Part shown: piece by piece, positions 7,895-17,358 of the stretch
How the letters are laid out: each line of letters begins with the position of its first letter
Numbering within the stretch: position 1 is the first letter of the stretch
Made by a program: the position numbers and the translations under genes
The notes under the pieces: generated by a model
Told to the model about the DNA's origin: nothing
Seen by the model: the letters and a program-made list of their open reading frames with translations, nothing else
Databases searched by the model: none
NCBI GenBank assembly: GCA_023393235.1
Contig: JAEWMH010000047.1
Location: 1 to 64,000 of the forward strand
DNA length: 64,000 bases
Direction: 5' to 3'
DNA from: Bacillota bacterium
GTDB taxonomy: Bacteria; Bacillota; Bacilli; Paenibacillales; NBRC-103111

Positions 7895-10800
7895 ATGAAC
7901 AGAATCACCAAGCGGGCTCTACATGTTTTCATGATCGCTGTAATCATGCTGTATGCAATCATTCCGTCACTACCTGCGGCAGTGTCCGTGGCAAGAGCAA
8001 GCGAGGTGATGAAAAGCTTTGACTTCGGTACCCCCACAAGTCCGGTCATGGAAGGTTATATTAAGGTGGATCACGCTACGGTTTACTCGCCGGAGCAAGG
8101 CTACGGTCTTGATCAGGCGGTCGGTTCCCGGATGCGTGGCGGGGGAACAGATCTAACCAATGACTTTATAATCGGATCCGCCTTCACATTTATGGTGGAT
8201 CTGCCGAACGGTGATTATGATGTTACCCTTTATTCCGGTGATTTGCTTTCTGGTACCTCCACCACAAAGCTCCACGTAGAGCTTGAGGGAAAATCGGCTG
8301 GTATCATTCAAGCCCGGCAGTCCGTCAGCGAGATGACCATGCGGACAACGGTGCTTGACGGTCAACTGACAGTAGGCTTAAGCGGCTATAGTGGCGGGTA
8401 TGCTTATTTGAACGGGATGGTTATTCGTCAGGTCATTGCTCCTCCTCCGGCAGCTCCCCAGTCCCTTGCCGTTACGAAAACCAGCATTCTGCCTCCGTAT
8501 GTTTCCTTGCAATGGGACAGTGTGTCGGATGCAGTTTATTATCATTTGTACCGTTCGGAAGCGGGGGGAGGCTTCTCGATTCTGGCTCAAGCTTCGGGTA
8601 CTTCTTATAAGGACGAGGCTGTTACGGTTGGCGGTCATTACGGTTATCAGGTGACTGCGGTGAATGCAAGCGGGCTGCAATCAGAACCAAGCGCCCAGGT
8701 TTTCGCTGATGTTGTGTCCTCGGTATCCTTGCCAAAGGCACCCCAGGATCTGATTGTAAGCGCTACCAACAATGACGGGATAACCTTGAAGTGGTCACCC
8801 TCCGAGGGTGCGGCGGGGTATCAGCTGTTGCGCTCGGAAAGCCCTGCCGGCCCCTTTGTGCCGGTGGCAGACCATATTGCCGCAACTGCATATACGGACG
8901 TGATTGACACCTCCGCAGCTCATTATTATCAAGTAAAGGCACATAACGAGGCAGGTTTGTCCGAGGCCTCCGCCACAGCGGCCAGTGCTCCGTTCACTGC
9001 TCCGCCAGTGCTGCCGCCGGCGCTGCCTTTGAAGCTGGATTTTGGCCCGGGTGAAGTGGCTGGGGGATATTTCGGCATCCGCTCTGCAGTCACTTATTCA
9101 CCGGAATGGAAATACGGTTTTACGAATCCTTCCGCCGTGAGCTCCGGCAATTCGGGTATGGGGGATGCGCTAAAATCCGATTACCTGATGCCTGTGGACA
9201 CAAGCTTCAATCTGGACCTGCCCAACGGGGATTATTCAATAGCCGTTACTGCCGGTGATGCTGCCGGAGCAACAGAGCTGGCCGTGTCGGTGGAAGGAAT
9301 GACAGCCACCAAGATTGCGCTTACCTCTAAAGCCTCCGGTGAATTCCTGGAGCAAACCTTCGAGGTGGCGTTGGTGGACGGACAACTGAATATGGCCTTC
9401 AGCGGCTCCGCACCCAAGATCAACGGAATTGTCATCAACCGTCTGCCGGAGAGAACTGCAGCCGAGAAGCCGACCGTCTATATTGCTTCCGACTCTACAG
9501 TTCAAACCTATGATCCCTACTGGAAGCCGCAAGCAGGTTGGGGCCAGATGATTCCGAAGTATTTTTCAACGGATGTTACATTCAGTAATCAGGCCATCGG
9601 CGGCCGCAGCTCCAAATCCTTTCTTGAGCAGGGACGTCTCGATAATATTCTGCGATCCGTTAAGCCAAATGATTATTTTCTAATTCAATTCGGCCATAAT
9701 GATGCCACCATCAGCAATCCTGAACGGTATGCATCTCCGGCGGATTATAAAAATTATCTCCGCACTTATATTGAAGGCACCCGCCAGCGTCATGCCAATC
9801 CCATTCTTGTCACTCCTGTAGGACGCCGTGATTACAACGCAGCGACCGGTATATTTAATGTCAGCTTTCCGCAATATGTGGATGCTATGAAGGAATTGGC
9901 TGCAGAGCAGAATGTGCCTCTTGTTGATCTGAGCACCCTTAGCCGGGAGTATTATGATTCCATCGGGCCGGAAGGTACACTCGCCGTATTCTTACATGTT
10001 CCCGCCGGTGTGTATACCGCTTTTCCCAACGGCTCGGCGGATAATACCCATTTCCAGGAATACGGTGCTATCCAGATTGCCCGGCTGCTTGCCGGCGGAC
10101 TTAAGGAACTGGGTCTGCCCCTATCCGCTTATGTGACCGACGTGGCGCCTCCGGCCCATGTGCCGCCAAAGCCGGTTCATGTGATTGCCGGCAGCATCAG
10201 CAATTCGGGTACGACTCTAAGCTGGGAACCTGTCGAAGGGGCCGACATCTACAAGGTATACCGAAAGCTTTCCACAGACAGCGCGTATACGATGGTTGGC
10301 TCTGCGGTAGTGCCTATGCTTGCGGTACAAGGAATGTCCGAGGGGAAATCGTATGATTTCTACGTAACGGCAGTCAACGATAAAGGGGAATCCGAGCTTT
10401 CCGATGTGATTGTAGTCCGTACCAAACAAGCAACGTTGAAATATGATTTTGGCTTGTACACTTCACCGGTAATGAACGGCTACACGGGAGTCACCCTGTC
10501 CACGATTTATACACCGGAGCTTGGCTACGGCATTGTGGATTCAACCGGCATGTTTGGCCGGGACCGGGGAGCAGGGAGCGAACCCCTGCGGGATTTGCTC
10601 CGTGACTGGTTAGGTTACTTCAATGCAACCTGGCGCTTTAACGTGGATGTACCCAATGGTCTTTATTCCGCCAAGCTGTATGTCGGGGATTACTTGGGGA
10701 GCGCCAGAACCGATGTGGCCGTCGAGGATATCGGCTATGGAACCGTCTCAGCCGGAAGAAATTCTGTAACCGAAAAGGTGATTCCGCAAATCTCCGTATT

Positions 10801-13800
10801 GGACGGACAGATGAACTTTACCTTTGGGGGAGCAAGCGGCATTGTCAACGGACTGGAGATTACCCCGATTCTGACTGCCCCCACCGGTTTGAAGCTGGTT
10901 GAGAAAATAGCAGATCCGGACCATCCGTCCATTACCATCTCGTGGACCGGTTCGGAAGATGCGGCGAAGTACCACGTATACCGGAAGGCTGGCGGTGAGT
11001 CCAGGTTTACACTGCTTGGCAGTACAACAGCCGGTTTGTACACGGACAGCACCGTAGATGTGGGGATGCAGTATGAGTATCAGGTGTCTTCCGTTGACGG
11101 CACTCTAGCAGAAACCAAACCGGCTGGACCGCTAGCGGTGTCACTGGTAGATCCAAATGTTTCTGTTCCGGAGAAGCCGGAGCAGCTCCAAATGGGTACG
11201 GTCAACAAAAATGACCTGACATTCAGCTGGAAGGCATCTGAAGGTGCAAGGCTCTACAATATTTACCGGGCCGAGCAGGCGGAAGGTCCCTTCCAGTTCA
11301 GCGGAAAAACGCATGACACCCAATTTACTGATACTACCGTGCTTACCACCATTCCATACTATTATAAGGTTGCTGCAGTGAACGCAGGTGGAGTATCAGA
11401 ATTGTCGGAAACTCTTGTTTCACCGGCTGTAACCGAATTGTACCGTCAGGCAGAGTATCTGGACCGGGCCTTGGTGGCAGTGAAGACCGGGGACGGGGTA
11501 TATGTGGGATGGAGAATGCTTGGCACAGATCCGGCGGATATTGCTTTCAATGTGTACCGGGACAACGTCAAGGTCAATGCCAATCCAATAACGGGAGCCA
11601 CTAATCTCCTGGATCCGGGCGGGACGGAAGCCTCTACCTATACCGTGAAGCCCGTAAACGGGTCCGGAGCGGAAATGACGGCCTCGAAACCGGCAACAGT
11701 GTGGAATTCCAACTTCTTATCCATCCCGTTGCAAAAGCCGGAAGGAGGAATCACGCCTTCAGGAGAAGCTTACACCTACAGCGCGAATGACACCAGCGTA
11801 GGTGATCTGGACGGCGACGGTGAATATGAGCTGATTGTAAAATGGGACCCTTCTAACGCCCGAGACAATTCCCAGTACGGGTACACAGGGAATGTGTATT
11901 TGGATGCATACAAGTTAGACGGCACACGGCTGTGGAGAATTGACCTCGGCAAGAACATTCGTGCCGGCGCCCACTACACTCAATTCTTGGTCTATGATCT
12001 GGATGGCGATGGCAAGGCGGAGGTCGCATGTAAAACTGCAGACGGAACCATCGATGGCACAGGCCAAGTAATCGGTGACGAAACGGCTGATCACCGCAAC
12101 AGCAGCGGGTATATTTTGCTGGGAGCCGAATACTTGACGCTGTTCGATGGAATGACCGGCCAGGCATTGTCAACAGTGGAGTATGATCCCCCCCGCGGCG
12201 TTGTTTCCGACTGGGGAGATGGCTACGGCAACCGGGTAGACCGTTTCCTCGCAGCAGTAGCCTATCTGGACGGGGAGCACCCGAGCCTGATTTTCAGCCG
12301 AGGGTATTATACCCGCACCGTTATCGCAGCCTTCGATTTTGAGGATGGCCAGTTGGTTAAACGCTGGAGGTTTGATTCCAAGGATGAAGAATATGGTTCA
12401 GCCTATGAGGGTCAAGGAAACCACAATCTGTCGGTGGGGGATGTAGACGGCGACGGCAAGGATGAGATCACCTTCGGCGCCATGGCTATTGATGATGATG
12501 GCACACCATTGTACAATACCGGGCTTGGCCACGGCGACGCGCAGCATCTGGGCGACCTGGACCCGACCCGCCCGGGGCTTGAATACTTCGATGTGCATGA
12601 GCATGGCAATTCCCCGTACGGCATGGAAGTTCGCGATGCGAAAACAGGTGAAATTCTCTGGGGAGTATATACCGGTATGGATACCGGCCGCGGCATGGCT
12701 GCGGATATCGACCCGAACTACCCTGGTGCAGAGGTATGGGCCGCTACGATTACCAATGCACAGCATATCCCGGTCACCGGACTGTACAGTGTGAAGGGTG
12801 AGCTGATCAGCACTACCATTCCCATTTATACCAATTTTGGAATCTGGTGGGATGGGGATCTGAGCCGGGAACTGCTGGATGATATCCATGTTTACAAGTG
12901 GGATTACGTGAATCACACAACCAACCGGATATTTACAGCAGAAGGAACCCAATCCAACAACTCTACGAAAGCAACGCCTAACCTGCAGGCTGATCTGTTC
13001 GGCGACTGGCGCGAGGAGATCGTGTTAAAAAGCAGTGACAGCACCGAGATGCGCATCTATACAACAACCGACTTGACAGCGGTCCGGCTTAGGACGCTCA
13101 TGCATGATCCTATATACCGGTTGGGTGTAGCCTGGCAGAATACGGGCTATAATCAGCCTCCCCATACCGGCTACTTCCTGGGAACAGGGATGCAGGAGCC
13201 AGAAGCGCCCAAGATAAGGGTAGTGGGCGAGCCACTGGCAAGCGGTGCGCCGGGCAAGCCTGTCCTGTCTCATAATAACGGGCACCAGACTGGATTACAG
13301 GGCAGCGACTTTACCGTCTCGATGAACATGTGGTGGGGCAACAACGGAAATCAGTTCAAGCTCTACGAAAACGGCAAGCTGATCAGCACAAAAACTCTGC
13401 CCGATGCTACGCCATCTGCCCAATCGGTAAAGATTGACATAACAGGGAAAAAGAACGGAACCTACGTGTATACCGGCGAGCTGATCAATGGGGCCGGCTC
13501 CACCTCAAGCGATCCGCTGACCGTAACGGTAACGGATGCTTCGCCGGGTCAATCTGTGTTGTCCCATGACAACTGGGACGGAGATGGAAATTATTCGATT
13601 ACGATGAATATGTGGTGGGGAACCAATGCTACCCGGTATGACCTGTATGAAAATGGTGCCCTTGTGGACTCCCAGGCGCTGCAGGCCCATACGCCGTCAG
13701 CCCAATCTGCTGTATCCTCTTTCACAGGGAAGGCCAAGGGAACTTATGAGTACCGGGGTATATTGTCTAATGCAAGCGGTGAAACTGCAAGCTCAACGAT

Positions 13801-13819
13801 TACCATACAAGTCCGGTAA
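7895..13819 (+). CDS. Secreted multidomain rhamnogalacturonan acetylesterase/lyase (CE12-FN3-PL11)
   Basis: Extracellular enzyme of 1974 residues for the backbone of rhamnogalacturonan I. A signal peptide (about 1-35, ending ARA) is followed by three copies of a beta-sandwich module near residues 39-178, 379-517 and 848-990, each opening with a (Y/F/L)DFG motif and containing LPNGDY or VPNGLY. Fibronectin type III domains fill the gaps. An SGNH/CE12 esterase near 525-745 has ASDST with the catalytic Ser near 533 and DNTH near 715-718. A PL11 lyase of the YesW/YesX family near 1182-1770 is rich in calcium-binding DxDGDG repeats. Two C-terminal repeats near 1788-1880 and 1886-1974 (NMWWG, LYENG) resemble chitinase-A N-terminal modules. 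One chain could thus deacetylate and cleave the same polymer. Confidence 0.93.
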   Translation: MNRITKRALHVFMIAVIMLYAIIPSLPAAVSVARASEVMKSFDFGTPTSPVMEGYIKVDHATVYSPEQGYGLDQAVGSRMRGGGTDLTNDFIIGSAFTFMVDLPNGDYDVTLYSGDLLSGTSTTKLHVELEGKSAGIIQARQSVSEMTMRTTVLDGQLTVGLSGYSGGYAYLNGMVIRQVIAPPPAAPQSLAVTKTSILPPYVSLQWDSVSDAVYYHLYRSEAGGGFSILAQASGTSYKDEAVTVGGHYGYQVTAVNASGLQSEPSAQVFADVVSSVSLPKAPQDLIVSATNNDGITLKWSPSEGAAGYQLLRSESPAGPFVPVADHIAATAYTDVIDTSAAHYYQVKAHNEAGLSEASATAASAPFTAPPVLPPALPLKLDFGPGEVAGGYFGIRSAVTYSPEWKYGFTNPSAVSSGNSGMGDALKSDYLMPVDTSFNLDLPNGDYSIAVTAGDAAGATELAVSVEGMTATKIALTSKASGEFLEQTFEVALVDGQLNMAFSGSAPKINGIVINRLPERTAAEKPTVYIASDSTVQTYDPYWKPQAGWGQMIPKYFSTDVTFSNQAIGGRSSKSFLEQGRLDNILRSVKPNDYFLIQFGHNDATISNPERYASPADYKNYLRTYIEGTRQRHANPILVTPVGRRDYNAATGIFNVSFPQYVDAMKELAAEQNVPLVDLSTLSREYYDSIGPEGTLAVFLHVPAGVYTAFPNGSADNTHFQEYGAIQIARLLAGGLKELGLPLSAYVTDVAPPAHVPPKPVHVIAGSISNSGTTLSWEPVEGADIYKVYRKLSTDSAYTMVGSAVVPMLAVQGMSEGKSYDFYVTAVNDKGESELSDVIVVRTKQATLKYDFGLYTSPVMNGYTGVTLSTIYTPELGYGIVDSTGMFGRDRGAGSEPLRDLLRDWLGYFNATWRFNVDVPNGLYSAKLYVGDYLGSARTDVAVEDIGYGTVSAGRNSVTEKVIPQISVLDGQMNFTFGGASGIVNGLEITPILTAPTGLKLVEKIADPDHPSITISWTGSEDAAKYHVYRKAGGESRFTLLGSTTAGLYTDSTVDVGMQYEYQVSSVDGTLAETKPAGPLAVSLVDPNVSVPEKPEQLQMGTVNKNDLTFSWKASEGARLYNIYRAEQAEGPFQFSGKTHDTQFTDTTVLTTIPYYYKVAAVNAGGVSELSETLVSPAVTELYRQAEYLDRALVAVKTGDGVYVGWRMLGTDPADIAFNVYRDNVKVNANPITGATNLLDPGGTEASTYTVKPVNGSGAEMTASKPATVWNSNFLSIPLQKPEGGITPSGEAYTYSANDTSVGDLDGDGEYELIVKWDPSNARDNSQYGYTGNVYLDAYKLDGTRLWRIDLGKNIRAGAHYTQFLVYDLDGDGKAEVACKTADGTIDGTGQVIGDETADHRNSSGYILLGAEYLTLFDGMTGQALSTVEYDPPRGVVSDWGDGYGNRVDRFLAAVAYLDGEHPSLIFSRGYYTRTVIAAFDFEDGQLVKRWRFDSKDEEYGSAYEGQGNHNLSVGDVDGDGKDEITFGAMAIDDDGTPLYNTGLGHGDAQHLGDLDPTRPGLEYFDVHEHGNSPYGMEVRDAKTGEILWGVYTGMDTGRGMAADIDPNYPGAEVWAATITNAQHIPVTGLYSVKGELISTTIPIYTNFGIWWDGDLSRELLDDIHVYKWDYVNHTTNRIFTAEGTQSNNSTKATPNLQADLFGDWREEIVLKSSDSTEMRIYTTTDLTAVRLRTLMHDPIYRLGVAWQNTGYNQPPHTGYFLGTGMQEPEAPKIRVVGEPLASGAPGKPVLSHNNGHQTGLQGSDFTVSMNMWWGNNGNQFKLYENGKLISTKTLPDATPSAQSVKIDITGKKNGTYVYTGELINGAGSTSSDPLTVTVTDASPGQSVLSHDNWDGDGNYSITMNMWWGTNATRYDLYENGALVDSQALQAHTPSAQSAVSSFTGKAKGTYEYRGILSNASGETASSTITIQVR

Positions 13820-13827
13820 TAATAACA

Positions 13828-13866
13828 AAAGGCCGTCCAGGGTCTACGATCCCGGACGGCTTTGTC
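13828..13866 (+). terminator. Terminator after the CE12-PL11 gene
   Basis: GGCCGTCCAGGG and CCCGGACGGC form a stem with a single bulged A, followed by TTTGTCATT. A nearly identical hairpin lies at 25270-25301. Confidence 0.7.
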
Positions 13867-13927
13867 ATTATTCAATATAGCGTTTATTTCCATATCCTTA
13901 TAACGTTGCGGTGGAATGGACCTTCCC

Positions 13928-13979
13928 GGAATCTTGGGAATATGCATACCGTATATATTCCAATTGATCCCAAAATTCC
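13928..13979. promoter_or_regulatory. 12-bp inverted repeat upstream of the first three-component operon
   Basis: GGAATCTTGGGA (13928-13939) is repeated in inverse as TCCCAAAATTCC (13968-13979) with one mismatch. Nested between them is a second dyad, TTGGGAATAT / ATATTCCAA. It ends 61 bases before the response regulator start, so an operator is plausible. No strong promoter boxes were recognised. Confidence 0.4.
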
Positions 13980-14040
13980 AGATGGTATACTTGAAACAGG
14001 AGCATATTGAAATACACCGCGCTGGAAATGAGGAAAGCAG

Positions 14041-15585
14041 ATGTATAAAGTACTTCTCGTTGATGATGAATTCATCATCTTGGACGGTATTTCTACCTTT
14101 GTCAATTGGGGAGGAGCAGGAACGAAGCTGGTCGGCACAGCGCAAAACGGCCTGGAGGCGCTGGAATTGGTCAAACAGGATCCACCGGACATCATCATCA
14201 CGGATATCCGAATGCCGGGAATGGACGGACTGCAGTTGGTAGGTGCTGTGTCAAAGCTGCATCCGCAGACGTCCTTCATCATTTTGTCCGGGTTCTCCGA
14301 GTTTGAATATGCCAAAACGGCCATGCAATATGGAGTAAAGCATTATCTTTTGAAGCCCTGCAGTGACCAACAAATCATGGAAGCCCTGAAGGAGGTGGTT
14401 GGCGAGATCCGGACACAGGACGACCGTGAAGCCTTTATCCATTCGATCAAGTACAGCCTGGAACGGGTTTTGCCGCATGCCAAGGAGCAATTTCTGAAGG
14501 AATTCGTTACGAACAAAACCTATGGAACCCAGGAGTGGGATTACTTCAAGAATCTGTTCGGACTGCAATTCCAAAGCCAGCGGGTCCGTCTGCTTCTGCT
14601 GGAGCTGGAAGGGCAGCATGAGTATGAGCATTTGTTCGCGGCGAAAAATATTGCAGAAGACATCTTCTCCAATCCGCTCTTGAGTGCCACAACAGGCGGT
14701 CACGTGCTGCTTCTTATGGAGGATAGCCTGCCGGAGGAGGATTTGTTCGGGATGATTGACGACCTCAGAACGACCTTCAAGAGATATTACCGCATGGATC
14801 TGACGGCAGCCCTTAGTGAACCGGGGGAATTGACTCAAGCGCGCAGTCTGTATAAGCAGACGCAAGAATGCCTGGTTCACCGGTTTTATCTGGAAGAAGG
14901 CAGTCTGATAACGAGCCGGGATCTTTCTATTCAGGGAGATTCGGAGCCGCTTGCGTTTGCCTTTGACGAGGATCGTTTGATTATGTCGGTTAAAGCCGGG
15001 AATTGGAAGGATGCGGAGAAGGCGCTTCTGCACATTTTCAAACAATTGGGGGAATTCAGGTTTGATATCACGGTAGCGAAATCGTATATCATCCAAATTT
15101 TCATGGCGGTTATTCGCCTCTGCGAACCCGAGCGTATGACCGACTACCTGGCGCAGTTCACGGGCGTTCTGGAGTCCAACAAGCTTCAGTCCGTGCACCA
15201 GCTGGTCATGAAGGTTGCGGAGGAAATCACCGGCGAGCGTTATGACCGTAACCGGAACAAGCAGTCCCAGATTGTAGCCAATGTAAAGCGAATTGTTTCC
15301 GAACAGCTGCATGATGAATCGTTGTCTCTATTAAAGGTGGCAAAAGAAATTTATATGAATCCCGATTATGTCGGCAAAATGTTCAAGAAAGAAACCGGTG
15401 AAAAATTCACCAACTATGTGACCCGAAACCGTATTGAGATGGTGCTGAGCTGGATGGATGCCGGAGAGGAAGGGACTATTTCCGAGCTGGCGGAACGAGC
15501 GGGCTTTGGAAGCAGCACCCAGCATTTTACCAAAATGTTTAAAAGGTACACCGGATATACACCATCGGAATACAGAAAAGGGTAA
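14041..15585 (+). CDS. Response regulator, AraC output (AraT-like), first three-component module
   Basis: Response regulator of 514 residues. The receiver domain starts at MYKVLLVDDE, has the phosphorylated Asp near residue 56 in TDIRMPGMDG and the Lys in LKPC. A middle region of about 270 residues and a C-terminal AraC double helix-turn-helix (LLKVAKEIYMNPDYVGKMF) follow. It begins a tight operon: the kinase starts 13 bases after its stop, and the binding protein follows. The whole protein, including the unnamed middle region, closely matches the product of 35107-36654, so the two are paralogues. By analogy with AraT of Geobacillus it should activate sugar uptake genes, probably the importer at 21.3-24.9 kb. 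Confidence 0.93.
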   Translation: MYKVLLVDDEFIILDGISTFVNWGGAGTKLVGTAQNGLEALELVKQDPPDIIITDIRMPGMDGLQLVGAVSKLHPQTSFIILSGFSEFEYAKTAMQYGVKHYLLKPCSDQQIMEALKEVVGEIRTQDDREAFIHSIKYSLERVLPHAKEQFLKEFVTNKTYGTQEWDYFKNLFGLQFQSQRVRLLLLELEGQHEYEHLFAAKNIAEDIFSNPLLSATTGGHVLLLMEDSLPEEDLFGMIDDLRTTFKRYYRMDLTAALSEPGELTQARSLYKQTQECLVHRFYLEEGSLITSRDLSIQGDSEPLAFAFDEDRLIMSVKAGNWKDAEKALLHIFKQLGEFRFDITVAKSYIIQIFMAVIRLCEPERMTDYLAQFTGVLESNKLQSVHQLVMKVAEEITGERYDRNRNKQSQIVANVKRIVSEQLHDESLSLLKVAKEIYMNPDYVGKMFKKETGEKFTNYVTRNRIEMVLSWMDAGEEGTISELAERAGFGSSTQHFTKMFKRYTGYTPSEYRKG

Positions 15586-15598
15586 GGGAGCGTGTCCG

Positions 15599-17356
15599 AT
15601 GCCGGGATTCCGTGCATTCCGTAATCTCAGAATTAAGGTGAAGCTGTTTCTCGTGATCATTTTGCTGATGATTCTGATCATTATTTTAGCTTTTGGTTCG
15701 ATCAAGTATACATATGCTACCTATGACAAGCTGTTGTACGACAAGTCCTCCCGCTTGCTTAATCTGTCATCCACCACCTTGGATATGGAATTGAAAAGGC
15801 TGGAGACCCTTTCCTTATCAATTATCGCCGACAGTGAAGTCCAAAAGAGCCTGAATGAGCTGGAAAAGGGCATCCCCGAATATGTGGGCTTTGACATCCG
15901 CAAAGCACTTGAGGAGCGGCTGTGGACCCTGGTAAACCCGGATGAGCGTTATATAGAGTCGTGCCACCTGATTGATGTAACAGGTAAAATAGCCATGTCG
16001 GGCAACTCCGGTCCGATCCCGGAGGAAAAATATAAACAGATCATCCAGGAAGCCCAGTCGGGACAGGGGGCAATCCGGTGGATCTACCCGGAAGAATCGG
16101 ATCCTGCCTTAATTCTGGTCAGGGAGGTCCGGACCCACGAGCCCTTGCAGCTGAAGCCCATCGGGACATTGATCTTCCGGATTAATATTAACCGTCTCGC
16201 AGAGGATTTCGCCGTGGGTGCGGAGGAGGAAACCGATATCATCATGAAGGCGGGGGAGAATATCGTCTATCCTTTCCGTAATATCTCGGAAGCGACAGCT
16301 GAAGCTTTGCAGCCTTCGGCCCCCCGGGAAGGATTTGTAATCAAGCCGATAAACGGGGAAGCGGCGTTTATCTCCCAAGCGAAGTCGCCGTACACGGGAT
16401 GGACCTTCTATAATGTGGTCCCCTACAATGACATTTTCGAGACCATTATAAGGCTGAAGAATTTGATGATTGCGCTATTTCTGATTACGGCATGTGTGGT
16501 GATCGTCATCGGGTTGGCGTTTGCGCGGAGCTTGACCAAGCCCATAGAGAGCTTAACCCGTCAGATGAAGGAGGTTCAAAAAAGTGGGGTGGAAAGCTTT
16601 GAACTGGATGTGGATATGCCTTCCGGCAGCCAGACGGATGAGGTAGGGATGCTGCAGAGAACCTTCCGCATGATGATGCTCCAGATCCAATCGCTAATCC
16701 AAGAAAACTATTCCAAGCAGTTGATGGTGAAAGAATCGGAGCTGAAGGCCCTCCAGGCGCAGATTAATCCCCATTTCCTGTACAATACCCTGGACTCGAT
16801 TAATTGGATGGCCAGGAAAAACGACCAGAAGGATATCTCCAGCATGGTCATCTCATTGGGTTTTGTACTGCGCAGCTCAATCAGCCTGAGGGAAAGTATC
16901 ATTACAATCGGCGAGGAGCTGGACATTATCCATCATTATATCCGCATCCAAGGCTACCGCTTCCGCAACCGGCTGGATTTTCGGATGGAGGTTCCTCCTT
17001 CCTGCCGCAAGTCTGCTATTCCCAAGCTAACACTTCAGCCTCTGGTGGAGAATGCTGTCCAGTACGCCTTGGAGCCAATGGTTGGAGCATGTACCATCCG
17101 TATTTATGCTGAACAAACGGAGGAAATGCTTATTTTGGTGGTGGAAGACAATGGTCCGGGAATGAGTATGGATTTGGTGGAGCAACTGCAGAAGAACCAT
17201 GGGGAAGTCAAAACCAGAGGAACGGGCATCGGGCTCTTGAACATCAGGGAGCGGATCAAATTGACCTTCGGGGAACAATATGGCATAGAAGTAGAAAGCG
17301 GCAGTGGCAAAGGAACCAGAGTGAAAATTTTCCTTCCGCCAAGCCAGGAGGGGTGA
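15599..17356 (+). CDS. Sensor histidine kinase (AraS-like), first three-component module
   Basis: Membrane kinase of 585 residues. ATG 15599 lies 8 bases after AAGGGAG; the frame is open further upstream inside the regulator gene, but that extension is not credible. Membrane segments lie near residues 18-40 and 285-308 and bracket an extracytoplasmic sensor. HAMP follows (ARSLTKPIESL), then INPHFLYNTLDSINW with the phosphorylated His and an HATPase domain with VENAVQYALE and DNGPGM. It probably reads the state of the lipoprotein encoded next, as AraS reads AraP. It is paralogous to the kinase at 33195-34946. Confidence 0.93.
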   Translation: MPGFRAFRNLRIKVKLFLVIILLMILIIILAFGSIKYTYATYDKLLYDKSSRLLNLSSTTLDMELKRLETLSLSIIADSEVQKSLNELEKGIPEYVGFDIRKALEERLWTLVNPDERYIESCHLIDVTGKIAMSGNSGPIPEEKYKQIIQEAQSGQGAIRWIYPEESDPALILVREVRTHEPLQLKPIGTLIFRININRLAEDFAVGAEEETDIIMKAGENIVYPFRNISEATAEALQPSAPREGFVIKPINGEAAFISQAKSPYTGWTFYNVVPYNDIFETIIRLKNLMIALFLITACVVIVIGLAFARSLTKPIESLTRQMKEVQKSGVESFELDVDMPSGSQTDEVGMLQRTFRMMMLQIQSLIQENYSKQLMVKESELKALQAQINPHFLYNTLDSINWMARKNDQKDISSMVISLGFVLRSSISLRESIITIGEELDIIHHYIRIQGYRFRNRLDFRMEVPPSCRKSAIPKLTLQPLVENAVQYALEPMVGACTIRIYAEQTEEMLILVVEDNGPGMSMDLVEQLQKNHGEVKTRGTGIGLLNIRERIKLTFGEQYGIEVESGSGKGTRVKIFLPPSQEG

Positions 17357-17358
17357 GC

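Noticed and set aside
14251..15312. 353-codon open frame antisense to the first response regulator
   Set aside because: It lies wholly inside a strongly supported gene, has no ribosome binding site and reads as low-complexity Leu/Gln/Arg sequence; a codon-usage shadow.
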